This document shows, piece after piece, positions 42,609 to 52,023 of a stretch of 64,000 nucleotides of DNA. Numbering within the stretch: position 1 is the stretch's first letter; each line of letters opens with the position of its first letter. This DNA comes from Halomicrobium sp. LC1Hm (GTDB taxonomy: Archaea > Halobacteriota > Halobacteria > Halobacteriales > Haloarculaceae). The position numbers were made by a program, and so were the translations under genes. Location of the stretch: positions 1,736,001 to 1,800,000 of the forward strand of contig NZ_CP044129.1 in NCBI RefSeq assembly GCF_009617995.1, in the 5' to 3' direction. The notes under the pieces were generated by a model. That model worked only from the letters and a program-made list of their open reading frames with translations, was not told the DNA's origin and searched no databases.

Positions 42609-44155
42609 CCCACGAGGACCGCGTCGACGACCTGCGCGAGCGCAAGCGCGAGGCAGAGCGTGGCGGCGGCGAGGACCGCATCGAGGCCCAGCACGACAAG
42701 GGGAAGCTCACGGCCCGCGAGCGCATCGACTACTTCCTCGACGACGACACGTTCGTCGAGATCGACCAGCTGCGCGAACACCGCTCGACGAACTTCGACA
42801 TGGACGAACACCACGTCCCCGGCGACGGCGTCGTGACGGGCTACGGCGAGGTCGACGGCCGGAAAGTGTTCGTCTTCGCCCACGACTTCACCGTCTTCGG
42901 CGGCTCGCTGGGCGAGGCGTTCGCACAGAAGGTCTGTAAGGTGATGGACAAGGCCATCGAGACCGGCTGTCCGATCATCGGGCTGAACGACTCGGCCGGC
43001 GCGCGCATCCAGGAGGGCATCGACTCGCTGGCCGGCTACGCTGACATCTTCCACCGGAATCAGCAGGCCAGTGGCGTCGTCCCACAGATCTCGGCGATCA
43101 TGGGGCCCTGTGCCGGCGGCGCGGTGTACTCGCCGTCGATCACGGACTTCGTCTGCATGGTCGAGGAGACCAGCCACATGTTCATCACGGGACCGGACGT
43201 GATCGAGACGGTCACCGGCGAAGAGGTCGGCTTCGACGAACTCGGCGGGGCCCAGACTCACGCCAGCGAGTCCGGCGTGGCCCACCTGACCGCGGCCGAC
43301 GAGAAGGCCGCGATGGACGACATCCGGTACATACTCTCCTATCTCCCGCAGAACAACGTCGAGGACCCGCCCCGCGTCGATCCCTGGGACGATCCCGAGC
43401 GCCGAGACGAGGAGCTGGTCGACGTGGTTCCCGAAGCCCCCCAGCAGCCCTACGACATGACGCGAGTCATCGACGGGATCGTCGACGAGGGGTCGTACTT
43501 CGAGATCGCCGAGGCGTTCGCCCGGAACATCACGATGGGGTTCGCCCGACTGGACGGCCACGCCGTCGGCGTCGTCGGCAACCAGCCCCGCGTCAACGCC
43601 GGGACGCTGGACATCGACGCCTCCCGGAAGGCCGCGCGCTTCGTCCGGTTCTGTGACTCGTTCAACATCCCGATCTGTACGTTCGTCGACGTGCCCGGCT
43701 TCATGCCCGGCAAGGACCAGGAGCGCAACGCGATCATCAACCACGGCGCGAAGCTGCTGTACGCCTACTCCGAGGCGACGGTGCCGCTGTTGACCGTCAT
43801 CACGCGGAAGGCCTACGGCGGGGCCTACGACGTGATGGCGTCCAAGCACATCGGCGCGGACGTGAACTACGCCTGGCCGACCGCCGAGATCGCGGTCATG
43901 GGGCCACAGGGCGCGGTGAATGTCCTCTACAACGACGAACTGGAGGCGGCCGAGGACGTGGAAGCGCGCCGCCAGGAACTGATCGACGAGTATCGCGACG
44001 CCTTCGCCAACCCCTACACGGCGGCCGAGCGGGGGTTCGTCGACGACGTGCTGGAACCACAGGAGACGCGCCCACGGCTGATCGACGATCTGGAGACGCT
44101 TCGGAACAAGCGCAAGCACCAGCCCGAACGCAAGCACGGCAACATCCCGCTGTAG
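42605..44155 (+). CDS. pccB: Propionyl-/acetyl-CoA carboxylase carboxyltransferase subunit
   Basis: A 516-aa biotin-dependent carboxyltransferase (beta subunit), about the usual length with the GTG at 42605. Crotonase-like halves each bind one substrate: DSAGARIQEGIDSLAGYADIF and GPCAGGAVYSPSITDF in the first half, and FVDVPGFMPGKDQE, KAYGGAYDVMASK and TAEIAVMGPQGAVNVLY in the second. It moves the carboxyl group from biotin to propionyl-CoA or acetyl-CoA. The biotin-bearing partner is at 45554-47395, across an oppositely oriented gene. No pccX-like third-subunit gene is seen. Confidence 0.95.
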   Translation: MTHEDRVDDLRERKREAERGGGEDRIEAQHDKGKLTARERIDYFLDDDTFVEIDQLREHRSTNFDMDEHHVPGDGVVTGYGEVDGRKVFVFAHDFTVFGGSLGEAFAQKVCKVMDKAIETGCPIIGLNDSAGARIQEGIDSLAGYADIFHRNQQASGVVPQISAIMGPCAGGAVYSPSITDFVCMVEETSHMFITGPDVIETVTGEEVGFDELGGAQTHASESGVAHLTAADEKAAMDDIRYILSYLPQNNVEDPPRVDPWDDPERRDEELVDVVPEAPQQPYDMTRVIDGIVDEGSYFEIAEAFARNITMGFARLDGHAVGVVGNQPRVNAGTLDIDASRKAARFVRFCDSFNIPICTFVDVPGFMPGKDQERNAIINHGAKLLYAYSEATVPLLTVITRKAYGGAYDVMASKHIGADVNYAWPTAEIAVMGPQGAVNVLYNDELEAAEDVEARRQELIDEYRDAFANPYTAAERGFVDDVLEPQETRPRLIDDLETLRNKRKHQPERKHGNIPL

Positions 44156-44170
44156 GGTCGCTGACGTTTC

Positions 44171-45358
44171 TCAGCGGTCGAACACGCCGATCATCTCGTC
44201 GGCCGTCGCCTGTGCGTCCCACTCGTCGATGAAGCCCGCGATCGCGGCCTTCAGGTCGACGAGCTGTGCCGAGGACATGCTCAGGCCGTGGGTGATCGTC
44301 TGGGGCTGTTCGGTCGAGCGGTCGAGTTGCTGGTGCTGGGACTTCCCGAAGTCGGTGAAGCCGTCGATCGAGGCGTCTTTCCGGGCCGGTAACGATCCTT
44401 TGTTCCGACTGAACCGCTCCTGTGCGTCACACGAGCCGACGTATTCGAGGAACGTCTCGAGCACGTCGCTGTCTGACTCCGCCGACGGGATGAACGCGTC
44501 CATGACGACGGCGAACATGTTCTCCGTTCCGGGGAACGCGACGCGGTCCCACTCTGACTGGAAGTCGAAGTCCGGCGTCTCGTCGAACACGCCGGCCGCC
44601 CAGTCGCCCTGCGGGTAGACCGGCGCAGCCCCGCCGATGAACTGCTCGTTGGCGTCGGTCATCCCGTCGTACAGCGAGTCCTCGCTGGACAGCGCCGCGA
44701 AGCGCTGGATGTGTTCGAGCGCGCTCACGATCACGTCGCGGTGACGCGACGCGTTGCTGGCGGTCATCGCCTCGAAGGTGGCGTGATCGGACAGTCCCAG
44801 GAGCGTGATCTCCCACAGTTGCAGGACGGTGAACGGGTCGGCCATCGGGAGCAAGAGCGCCGGTCCGTCGTGGTCGTCGGCGACCGACTCCAGCATCTCG
44901 ACGAGTTCGGTCGGGTCCGACGCCCGAGCGGGGTCGATCCCGATCGACTCGACGGTCTCGGTGTGGAGGTACATGTCGTTGGCCCGGTGGATCGTGACCG
45001 GGACCGCGTGGTACCGGCCGTCGACCTGCGCGACGTCGGCCGCGACCGACCGGAAGTTCGCAGCCATGTCCGACGCCTCCCAGAGGTCGGTGATGTCTCT
45101 GACGGCGTCGACTTCCGCGTAGCCGGCCATCTCGCCGCCGGGCCAGCCGGTCCAGACGTCCGGTGGATCTTCGCCCAGAATCCGGCTCTTGACCTGGAGG
45201 CGCATGTTGTCGTAGTGGGTCTCCCGAACCGAGATCGAGCTGTGTCTGTCGGTGAACCCGTCCATCATCGCTCTCAGTGCGGCCTCGCCGTCGCCGCCGA
45301 CGTAGTGGTGGACGAGTTCGAACGTGCCACCACGAGACTGCTGAACACCGCTGGACAT
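44171..45358 (-). CDS. ABC-type sugar solute-binding-like protein lacking an export signal
   Basis: A 395-aa extracellular solute-binding protein family 1 fold: DDPPDV-like EDPPDVWTGWPGGEMAGYAE, HAVPVTIHRANDMYLH, AAPVYPQGDWAAGVFDE and the C-terminal SRNKGSLPARKDASIDGF are typical. The N-terminus (MSSGVQQSRGGTFELVHHYVGGDGE) starts directly at the mature-like domain, with no Tat or Sec signal and no lipobox. The TATA-like box at 45383-45390 is centred 29 nt before the ATG at 45358. No permease or ATPase genes adjoin it. Cytosolic ligand-sensing is one possibility, a signal lost by truncation another. Confidence 0.75.
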   Translation of the reverse strand: MSSGVQQSRGGTFELVHHYVGGDGEAALRAMMDGFTDRHSSISVRETHYDNMRLQVKSRILGEDPPDVWTGWPGGEMAGYAEVDAVRDITDLWEASDMAANFRSVAADVAQVDGRYHAVPVTIHRANDMYLHTETVESIGIDPARASDPTELVEMLESVADDHDGPALLLPMADPFTVLQLWEITLLGLSDHATFEAMTASNASRHRDVIVSALEHIQRFAALSSEDSLYDGMTDANEQFIGGAAPVYPQGDWAAGVFDETPDFDFQSEWDRVAFPGTENMFAVVMDAFIPSAESDSDVLETFLEYVGSCDAQERFSRNKGSLPARKDASIDGFTDFGKSQHQQLDRSTEQPQTITHGLSMSSAQLVDLKAAIAGFIDEWDAQATADEMIGVFDR

Positions 45359-45522
45359 TACCATACCGTCGCCCGTTTACCGTGATAAACGTTCGCCCGC
45401 CAATATCTCACGTGATAGTCGGCACCACCCGAAGGACCGTCGGCGGCTCCGCGTCCGCGACACGGAACGGCGGACCGGATCGGTAATCGATCGGCCGGCC
45501 AGAGACGTGTAACTCCGCATAG

Positions 45523-45528
45523 TTTTAT
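45523..45528 (+). promoter_or_regulatory. TATA box of pccA
   Basis: TTTTAT centred 28 nt before the ATG at 45554, so pccA has its own leaderless promoter separate from pccB. Confidence 0.6.
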
Positions 45529-45553
45529 GAGGGGGTCGTCGGTACTGGGAGAT

Positions 45554-47395
45554 ATGTTCGACAAGGTTCTCGTTGCGAACCGCGGCGAGATCGCGGTTCG
45601 GGTCATGCGGGCCTGCGAGGAACTGGGGGTCGAAACCGTCGCGGTCTACTCCGAAGCCGACAAGCACTCGGGCCACGTCAGATACGCCGACGAGGCGTAC
45701 AACGTCGGCCCGGCCCGCGCGGCCGACTCCTATCTCGATCAGGAGGCGATCGTCGACGCCGCCCGACAGGCCGACGCCGACGCGATCCACCCCGGCTACG
45801 GCTTCCTCGCGGAGAACGCCGACTTCGCAGCCCGGGTCGAGGCCACCGATGGGATCACCTGGGTCGGTCCCGAGAGCGACTCGATGGAGTCGCTTGGCGA
45901 GAAGACGAAGGCCCGCACGATCATGTCGGCCGCCGACGTGCCCATCGTCCCGGGGACCACCGACCCGGTGACCGACCCCGAACAGGTCCACGAGTTCGGC
46001 GACGAGAACGGCTATCCGATCGCGATCAAGGCCGAGGGCGGCGGTGGCGGCCGCGGCATGAAGATCGTCGAGAGCCCCGACGAAGTCGAGGACCAGCTCG
46101 AATCGGCCAAACGCGAGGGCGAGGCGTACTTCTCGAACGACTCCGTCTACCTCGAACGCTACCTCGAAAATCCGCGCCACATCGAGGTCCAGATCATCGC
46201 GGACCACCACGGCAACGTCCGACACCTGGGCGAGCGCGACTGCTCGCTTCAGCGCCGTCACCAGAAGGTCATCGAGGAGGGACCCAGTCCCGCCCTGTCG
46301 GACGAACTCCGCGAACGGATCGGGGAGGCCGCTCGCCGGGGCGTCTCCGAAGCCGGCTACTACAACGCCGGCACCGTCGAGTTCCTCGTCGAGGAGCAAG
46401 ACCGCGAGCCCGGCGAACTGCTCGGTCCCGACGCGAACTTCTACTTCCTCGAAGTGAACACGCGCATCCAGGTCGAGCACTGCGTCACCGAGGAGATCAC
46501 GGGGATCGACATCGTCAAGTGGCAGCTCAGGGTCGCCGCCGACGAGGAGCTGGGCTTCGCCCAGGACGACGTGGCGGTCGACGGCCACGCCATCGAGTTC
46601 CGGATCAACGCGGAGAACGCCGCCGACGACTTCGCACCCGCGACCGGGGGGACCCTCGAAACGTACGATCCGCCCGGCGGCGTCGGCGTCCGGATGGACG
46701 ACGCGTTGCGGCAGGGCGACGAACTGGTGACCGACTACGACTCGATGATCGCGAAGCTCATCGTCCACGCGGGCGACCGCGAGGAGGCCATCGAGCGGGG
46801 CAAGCGCGCGCTCGGCGAGTACGACATCGAGGGAATCCCGACGATCGTCCCCTTCCACCGGCTGATGCTCACCGACGACGAGTTCGTCCAGGGCATGCAC
46901 ACGACGAAGTACCTCGACGAGACGCTCGATCCCGAGCGCATCGACGCCGCACAGGAGCGGTGGGGGACCGAGACGACCACCGACGCGGACGACGAGGAGG
47001 TGACCGAACGGGAGTTCACCGTCGAGGTCAACGGCAAGCGCTTCGACGTGGAGCTGGAAGAACGCGGCGCGCCACCGATCGAGGTCGGTGAGATCGAGAG
47101 CGGCGACGGCGGCGACCGCCCCCAGCGGCCCGGCGGTGGCGGCTCGGATTCGGGCGGCGACGGCGGCGGGGCCAGCGCCGAGGGCGACGAAGTGACCGCG
47201 GAGATGCAGGGCACGATCCTCGAAGTCAACGTCGACGAAGGCGACGAGGTCGAAGCCGGCGACGTGGTCTGCGTGCTCGAAGCGATGAAGATGGAGAACG
47301 ACATCGTGGCCGAACGCGGCGGCACCGTCACCCAGGTGGCCGTCGACGAGGGCGAGTCCGTCGACATGGGTGACCTGCTGTTCGTCGTCGGGTGA
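45554..47395 (+). CDS. pccA: Biotin carboxylase / biotin carboxyl carrier fusion subunit
   Basis: A 613-aa alpha subunit. Residues 1-450 are biotin carboxylase: [35 protein letters not shown], the ATP-grasp loop [32 protein letters not shown] Gly/Ser/Asp-rich linker (about residues 520-545) precedes the carrier domain, where biotin attaches to the Lys in [10 protein letters not shown]. It carboxylates biotin with bicarbonate and ATP and works with PccB. In haloarchaea one alpha subunit can serve several carboxylases. BirA is encoded downstream at 48129. Confidence 0.96.
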   Translation: MFDKVLVANRGEIAVRVMRACEELGVETVAVYSEADKHSGHVRYADEAYNVGPARAADSYLDQEAIVDAARQADADAIHPGYGFLAENADFAARVEATDGITWVGPESDSMESLGEKTKARTIMSAADVPIVPGTTDPVTDPEQVHEFGDENGYPIAIKAEGGGGGRGMKIVESPDEVEDQLESAKREGEAYFSNDSVYLERYLENPRHIEVQIIADHHGNVRHLGERDCSLQRRHQKVIEEGPSPALSDELRERIGEAARRGVSEAGYYNAGTVEFLVEEQDREPGELLGPDANFYFLEVNTRIQVEHCVTEEITGIDIVKWQLRVAADEELGFAQDDVAVDGHAIEFRINAENAADDFAPATGGTLETYDPPGGVGVRMDDALRQGDELVTDYDSMIAKLIVHAGDREEAIERGKRALGEYDIEGIPTIVPFHRLMLTDDEFVQGMHTTKYLDETLDPERIDAAQERWGTETTTDADDEEVTEREFTVEVNGKRFDVELEERGAPPIEVGEIESGDGGDRPQRPGGGGSDSGGDGGGASAEGDEVTAEMQGTILEVNVDEGDEVEAGDVVCVLEAMKMENDIVAERGGTVTQVAVDEGESVDMGDLLFVVG

Positions 47396-47455
47396 CCGAT
47401 CGCGTCGCGTTCGGCGGTCTAATAGGAAAACCGATAATCGACAGCAGGAATAGGT

Positions 47456-47914
47456 TTACTCGACTGAGCGGGCAGTGTCGGTTAGGTTCGGACACAGATT
47501 CTCGTTTCGAGTGAACAACATCGCGAGTGTCCCCGCTGGAGTGATCTGTGCCTTGACACTGAAGCAGTCTGGATATCCATACTCGCCAGGATCGATCGTT
47601 TTCCATTGACCGCCCGACAGACGTGCTGAAGCAGTGAACTGTCCCATCTCATCGGGCCACGTCTTTTCCGGCAGAGCCCCAGGAATTTTGTTGTCTGTCC
47701 GGTCGTCGGCAGAGATCGTATAACTCCGATCGAGTTTTTGTTCTCCTTCCCAAGTCACGCGGAAATCCACCGTGTGGGGTTCGGTATCACGGTTGTTGAT
47801 TAATGGTTGTGGAAGAAAACTTCCATTCGATTCAGCGTCCAGAGACAGACACCCTCCGAGTGATGCAGTGGCTATCCCGGCGATCAATCGCCTGCGAGAG
47901 GTCTGCTCTTTCAT
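47456..47914 (-). CDS. Tat-type lipoprotein, unknown function, low GC
   Basis: A 152-aa protein. The N-terminus MKEQTSRRRLIAGIATASLGGCLSLD has three arginines, a hydrophobic run and a lipobox GGC, so it is probably exported by Tat and lipid-anchored at the Cys near residue 22. The mature part is a beta-rich domain (FRVTWEGEQKLDRSYTISADDRTD) like small haloarchaeal surface lipoproteins. GC content of the gene and its flanks (47400-48080) is clearly lower than its neighbours and codon choice is less GC-biased, a sign of recent transfer. It sits between pccA and birA on the opposite strand. Confidence 0.72.
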   Translation of the reverse strand: MKEQTSRRRLIAGIATASLGGCLSLDAESNGSFLPQPLINNRDTEPHTVDFRVTWEGEQKLDRSYTISADDRTDNKIPGALPEKTWPDEMGQFTASARLSGGQWKTIDPGEYGYPDCFSVKAQITPAGTLAMLFTRNENLCPNLTDTARSVE

Positions 47915-48128
47915 TTTTGAGAGTTGTTTTCGAACTACCACTTGTCGGTAAGTAAAACCCCTCGTACAATTTCGTTCCGCCCTGGATAACGTAGTCCCTC
48001 TGCCATCTTTAGGACTCGTATTTTCTAAACCCGACCGTGGTAAAATTAGGGTCGATACCCTTCACTCATTCGAGCCCTGTTCGCTGACAGACGGAGACGT
48101 TTTTGCCGTTCCCGCCGAGGGGCTCCGT

Positions 48129-49061
48129 ATGCAAGCGACACGCGAGCAGGTGCTCGACGCGCTCTCCGAGGGGCCGGTGGCCGGGCCGGCGCTGGCCGAT
48201 CGCCTCGATGTCTCGCGGGCGGCGATCTGGAAACACGTCGAGCAGCTGCGAGAGGAGGGGTTCGAGATCGACAGCGGCGACGACGGCTACGAACTCGTGT
48301 CCGTCCCCGAGTTCGGCGCGAGCGCCGTCGCGTACGGGCTCGAAGCGCCCTTCGAGATCGAGTACCACGACAGCATCGACAGCACGAACCGCCGCGCACG
48401 GGAACGTGTGGCGGAGGGCGAGGGTGACGTTGCGATCCTGGCCGACGAGCAGACCGGGGGTCGTGGCCGGCTCGACAGGGCGTGGGCCTCGCCCAGCGGC
48501 GGCGTCTGGCTCTCGCTCGCGCTCCGTCCGGAGGTTCCCATCGCGCACGCGCCGGCTTTCACGCTGGCTGCGGCCGTCGCCGTCACCCGCGCCGCCCGCG
48601 AGGCCGGCGTCGACGCACGGATCAAGTGGCCGAACGACGTGGTCGTGGGCGACGACGAGCGCAAGCTGGCGGGCATCCTCACCGAGGTCGAGGGCGAGGC
48701 CGACCGCGTCGACTGGGTCGTCGTCGGGATGGGGATCAACGTCAACGTCGACCCGTCGGCGCTGCCGGCGGCGGCCGACGCCACGAGCGTCCAGGAAGCG
48801 GTCGGGCCGGTCGACCGGCGCGTGTTCACCCAGCGACTCCTAGAGGAGTTCGACGCGCTCCGTCGCGATCTCGACGCGGTCGTGCCGGCGTGGCGAGCGG
48901 ACGCGACGACGCTTGGCAAACGGGTTCGCGTCGAGACGCCCGGCGGCACCGTCGAGGGCGAGGCCGTCGACATCTCCTTTCCGGGCGCGCTGGTCGTCGA
49001 CACGGGCGAAGAGCGGGTGACGATCACGGCCGGCGACTGCGAGCACCTCCGGCCGGCCTGA
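48129..49061 (+). CDS. birA: Biotin-[acetyl-CoA carboxylase] ligase with HTH domain
   Basis: A 310-aa BirA. Residues 1-65 are a winged helix-turn-helix (LADRLDVSRAAIWKHVEQLREEGF). The ligase core has the biotinyl-AMP loop GRGRLDRAWASPSGGVWLS, IKWPNDVVVGDDERKLAGIL and a C-terminal SH3-like part (GKRVRVETPGGTVEGEAVDI). It attaches biotin to the PccA Lys and may repress transcription through its HTH domain. Its position about 730 bp after pccA supports that partner. The stop TGA is the first base of a palindromic element. Confidence 0.95.
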   Translation: MQATREQVLDALSEGPVAGPALADRLDVSRAAIWKHVEQLREEGFEIDSGDDGYELVSVPEFGASAVAYGLEAPFEIEYHDSIDSTNRRARERVAEGEGDVAILADEQTGGRGRLDRAWASPSGGVWLSLALRPEVPIAHAPAFTLAAAVAVTRAAREAGVDARIKWPNDVVVGDDERKLAGILTEVEGEADRVDWVVVGMGINVNVDPSALPAAADATSVQEAVGPVDRRVFTQRLLEEFDALRRDLDAVVPAWRADATTLGKRVRVETPGGTVEGEAVDISFPGALVVDTGEERVTITAGDCEHLRPA

Positions 49062-49139
49062 TATGCCGGCTGTCACTGTTGCAAGCTATTCGCGACCACG
49101 GGGTCGGGAAATGCGTCACAGACTGACAGCCGGTAGTAT
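49061..49139. repeat. Palindromic element, subtype A, copy at birA 3' end
   Basis: Left arm ATATGCCGGCTGT begins on the last base of the birA stop codon; right arm ACAGCCGGTAGTAT ends at 49139. Inner GCGACC-acg-GGGTCGG and TCACAGACTG match the copies at 4957 and 56954. Possible rho-independent-like end of birA. Confidence 0.85.
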
Positions 49140-49214
49140 GAGACGGTTGCTCGTCGATGCGTCCCGGCGATCGTTGCCACCGACCGCACCACTTTGGCCT
49201 GTCAGACTGGCGCT

Positions 49215-49661
49215 TCAGGCGGCGGTCAGCGCCTCGTCGACGTGGACCGTCAGGACCGGGACGGGCGAGCGCCGCACCACGTGTTCGGCGACGCTCCCCA
49301 GCAGGAGGCGGTCGATACCGCCGCGTCCGTGGGTCCCCATCACGATCAGGTCGGCACCGTTCTCGGCCGCGTGAGCGACGATCTCCCGTTCCGGGTCCCC
49401 TTCGAGAATCGTGTGTTCGACGGTGGTCTCCGGCGAGCAGATCCGCTCTGCGGCCTCGATAGCCATCTCGCCTTCGTCGCTGAGCAGGCCTCGAATCCCC
49501 TCGACGGAAGCGCCGGTCGGCATCGTCGTCATGTGAGAGGTGTCGACGACGTAGACGACCTCGACCGCGGCACCGTGTCGTCGCGCGATCTCGTCGGCGT
49601 GTTCGATGACCCGCTCCATGCCGGCCGAGCCGTCCGTCGGCAGGAGCACGCGGTCGTACAT
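49215..49661 (-). CDS. Universal stress protein (UspA) family, ATP-binding type
   Basis: A 148-aa Usp domain: MYDRVLLPTDGSAGMERVIEHA, VEVVYVVDTSHM, and the full nucleotide-binding motif GTHGRGGIDRLLLGSVAEHVV (G-x2-G-x9-GS). Unlike the Usp at 21509 it keeps the ATP signature, so it belongs to the ATP-binding class. The start MYDRVLLPTDGSA is standard. Its role in stress is known only at family level. It precedes an amidohydrolase on the same strand by 32 nt. Confidence 0.93.
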   Translation of the reverse strand: MYDRVLLPTDGSAGMERVIEHADEIARRHGAAVEVVYVVDTSHMTTMPTGASVEGIRGLLSDEGEMAIEAAERICSPETTVEHTILEGDPEREIVAHAAENGADLIVMGTHGRGGIDRLLLGSVAEHVVRRSPVPVLTVHVDEALTAA

Positions 49662-49693
49662 TGTCTCGTGTTAACAGTTCACTGGGTGGGTGC

Positions 49694-50731
49694 TTAAGCC
49701 TTGCCTGCGTAGTGGACGCGTTCGACATCGTCGACGCCGGCACGCCGGACGATCGCGCGGACCGGGTCCTGCGCGCCCGAGAGGTTGTCGGAGTCCCCGT
49801 CCAGCACCAGCAGATCGGCGTCGCGACCCTCGGCGACGAGCCCGCAGTTCAGCCCCGCGATCTCGGCTCCGTTGACCGTCGCCATCCGGAGGATCTCGGC
49901 GGCCGGAACGTCGGCGAGCTTCGCCGCCCAGGCCATCTCGCGGAACATCGACGGGCTGTTGGTCATCACGTTGTCCGTCCCCAGCGCGACCGTCGTTCGC
50001 TCGACGAGGTCGGCGACGGGCGGGACGCCGACGTTCGTCACGACGTTCGAGCGAGGGCAGACGACGACGGGGACCTCGCTGTCGGCCACGCGGTCGAGGT
50101 GCAACCCCTCGGCGTGGACCATGTGGACGAGAAAGTCCGGATCGAGGTCCAGCGCGGGGTTGATGTCGCTGGCGTCGACCTCCCCGGCGTGGATGCCGAA
50201 CAGTTTCCCCGCCTCGGCGGTCGCTGTCCGTTCGTGGCTGAAGTCGCCGTCGGCGGCCCCGCTCGCACCGAACCCGTCGCTTCGCTCCATCGCCGCGACC
50301 GTCTCCCGTCCGAGCACGACGCCGTCGATCGGCGAGTTCCGCAGTGCCGCCTCGATCGCCGCGACGCCGTCGACCCCGCCCTCGCGGAACTCGACGAACG
50401 CGGCCGTTCCCGCGCGCTGCATGAACGAGATCGTCCGGGACATCGCGTCGACGAGTGCCTCGCGGCTGGCCTGTCTGAGCAGCCTGTGTTTGAGACCGTC
50501 GGGCGGCGCGACGAGTTCTTCCAGCGTGAGGCCGCCGCCGGCCTCCTTGGCGATGGAGTCGCCGATGTGGGTGTGGGCGTTGACGAACGCCGGGAGGATC
50601 CACGAGGAGGGGTCGACCGTGGCTTCCTCGACGGCCGCGATCTCGCCGTCCTCGATCACGACGCGCCCCTCGATCGGTTCGAACTCGCGGCCGCGGAAGA
50701 TCGTGCCGGCGAGAATACTCTGATCGCTCAT
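49694..50731 (-). CDS. Amidohydrolase family metal-dependent hydrolase
   Basis: A 345-aa amidohydrolase. Metal ligands fit the family: NAHTHIGDS (HxH), HAGEVDAS and MVHAEGLH (two further His), and the catalytic Asp in VALGTDNVMTNSPS. PEHxxxL-type chemistry of the cytosine deaminase/S-adenosylhomocysteine deaminase group is likely, given VVCPRSNVVTNVGVPPV before the Asp. Substrate cannot be assigned. It ends 21 nt from the HD-protein start, which suggests a minus-strand group of three to four small-molecule hydrolases. Confidence 0.85.
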   Translation of the reverse strand: MSDQSILAGTIFRGREFEPIEGRVVIEDGEIAAVEEATVDPSSWILPAFVNAHTHIGDSIAKEAGGGLTLEELVAPPDGLKHRLLRQASREALVDAMSRTISFMQRAGTAAFVEFREGGVDGVAAIEAALRNSPIDGVVLGRETVAAMERSDGFGASGAADGDFSHERTATAEAGKLFGIHAGEVDASDINPALDLDPDFLVHMVHAEGLHLDRVADSEVPVVVCPRSNVVTNVGVPPVADLVERTTVALGTDNVMTNSPSMFREMAWAAKLADVPAAEILRMATVNGAEIAGLNCGLVAEGRDADLLVLDGDSDNLSGAQDPVRAIVRRAGVDDVERVHYAGKA

Positions 50732-50752
50732 GGGAACACGTGGTGGCTCCGG

Positions 50753-51976
50753 TCAGTTGAACTCGTCGAGTGTCGCGTGGACGCCCGGCCGCGCGTCCCG
50801 GACCATTGCTCCGTCAGGTTCCAGGCCGAGCACGCGGATCGCACTCTCGCCCACGCGATCGGCGACTGCCTCGGGCGCGTAGACGCCCAGCCGCCACTGA
50901 TCTCGCTGGGCCGCTCGGAGGGCGGTGACCAGCGTCGACTGGTCGCCCAGCCCGCGGACCTCGCCGTTGACGACGACCCGACTCGACGACTCGGGCATCG
51001 ACGGTTCGCCGGGTACGTCCAGGAGGACGGCGTCGGCGTCGACGTTGGCCGCGTCGGCGATCGCCCGCTCCTCCTCGCGGATCTCGGCATGATCCATCGC
51101 CAGCAGTTCGTCGGGCACGGCCCTCATCTCGGCCCAGATCGCCCGTTTGTACAGGCGACGCTCCGTGAGACGGTGTGCGTACCCCGCCGTCGCGTCGGTC
51201 CGACGCAGCGAGACGAGCAGGTCGCTGTCGTCCCAGCGGCGCAGTTCGGCCGGGTCGGTGTCGGTGGCTTCGAGGAGCCGCTCGGTCCCGCGCCGGAGCA
51301 TCGTCTTGGCGATCCGGGCGACGTGGTGCCTGTAGACGGTCGGGTTCATCAGCGCACGGGCCAACAGCAGCGACTCCGCGGTCTGGACGTTGCCCTCGTC
51401 CAGCACGAGGTCGCCGTCGACGAAACGCAGCTCCCGGATCAGCCGCTCGTGGTCGATCGTGCCGTAGGGGACGCCGGTGTGGTGGGCGTCCCGCACGAGA
51501 TAGTCCATCCGGTCGACGTCGAGTTCGCCGGAAACGAGCTGTCCGAGTTCGCCGTCCCCGGCGACGAGGTCGGCGACCGCGTCGTGATCGAGGTCGTGGT
51601 CGGCCAGCACGCGCGCCACCTCGCCGCGGTCGAGCAGATCGTGGACGTCGTCGTGGTACTTCCCGGTCTCGCGGTAGATCACCGCCTCGACGTTGTGACT
51701 GTACGGCGAGTGGCCCACGTCGTGCAACAGCGCCGCAGCCCGGACGCGTTCGGCCTTCTGTCCCTCGATCCCGAGATGGCTAAGCGCCTCGTCGGCGAGG
51801 TGATAGACGCCAAGAGAGTGCTCGAAGCGGGTGTGGTTGGCCGACGGGTAGACGAGCGTCACCGTCCCGAGCTGGGCGATCCGGCGGAGCCGCTGGACGG
51901 GCGGCGTGTCCAGCAGCGCCTCGGCCACGCCGTCGACGGCGATGTGGTCGTGGACGCTGTCCTTGATCGTGGTCAT
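50753..51976 (-). CDS. HD-domain nucleotidohydrolase, SAMHD1-like
   Basis: A 407-aa protein. TRFEHSLGVYHLADEALSHL (H), AALLHDVGHSPYSHNVE (HD) and LDVDRMDYLVRDAHHTGVPYG (D) are exactly the H...HD...D layout and flanking words of the SAMHD1/dGTPase superfamily. The core is complete, with about 140 further residues carrying GEVRGLGDQSTLVTALRAA. Members hydrolyse dNTPs or related nucleotides. Substrate is not evident. It clusters with an amidohydrolase and a dual-specificity phosphatase on the same strand. Confidence 0.9.
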   Translation of the reverse strand: MTTIKDSVHDHIAVDGVAEALLDTPPVQRLRRIAQLGTVTLVYPSANHTRFEHSLGVYHLADEALSHLGIEGQKAERVRAAALLHDVGHSPYSHNVEAVIYRETGKYHDDVHDLLDRGEVARVLADHDLDHDAVADLVAGDGELGQLVSGELDVDRMDYLVRDAHHTGVPYGTIDHERLIRELRFVDGDLVLDEGNVQTAESLLLARALMNPTVYRHHVARIAKTMLRRGTERLLEATDTDPAELRRWDDSDLLVSLRRTDATAGYAHRLTERRLYKRAIWAEMRAVPDELLAMDHAEIREEERAIADAANVDADAVLLDVPGEPSMPESSSRVVVNGEVRGLGDQSTLVTALRAAQRDQWRLGVYAPEAVADRVGESAIRVLGLEPDGAMVRDARPGVHATLDEFN

Positions 51977-52023
51977 CGAGTAGTGCTTGGTCGGGTCCGA
52001 GGATAAGCGTGGTTCCGACAGCG

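Noticed and set aside
42449-44137. A 562-codon open frame antisense to pccB
   Set aside because: Mirror frame of a strongly recognised carboxyltransferase; no start signal, no motifs.
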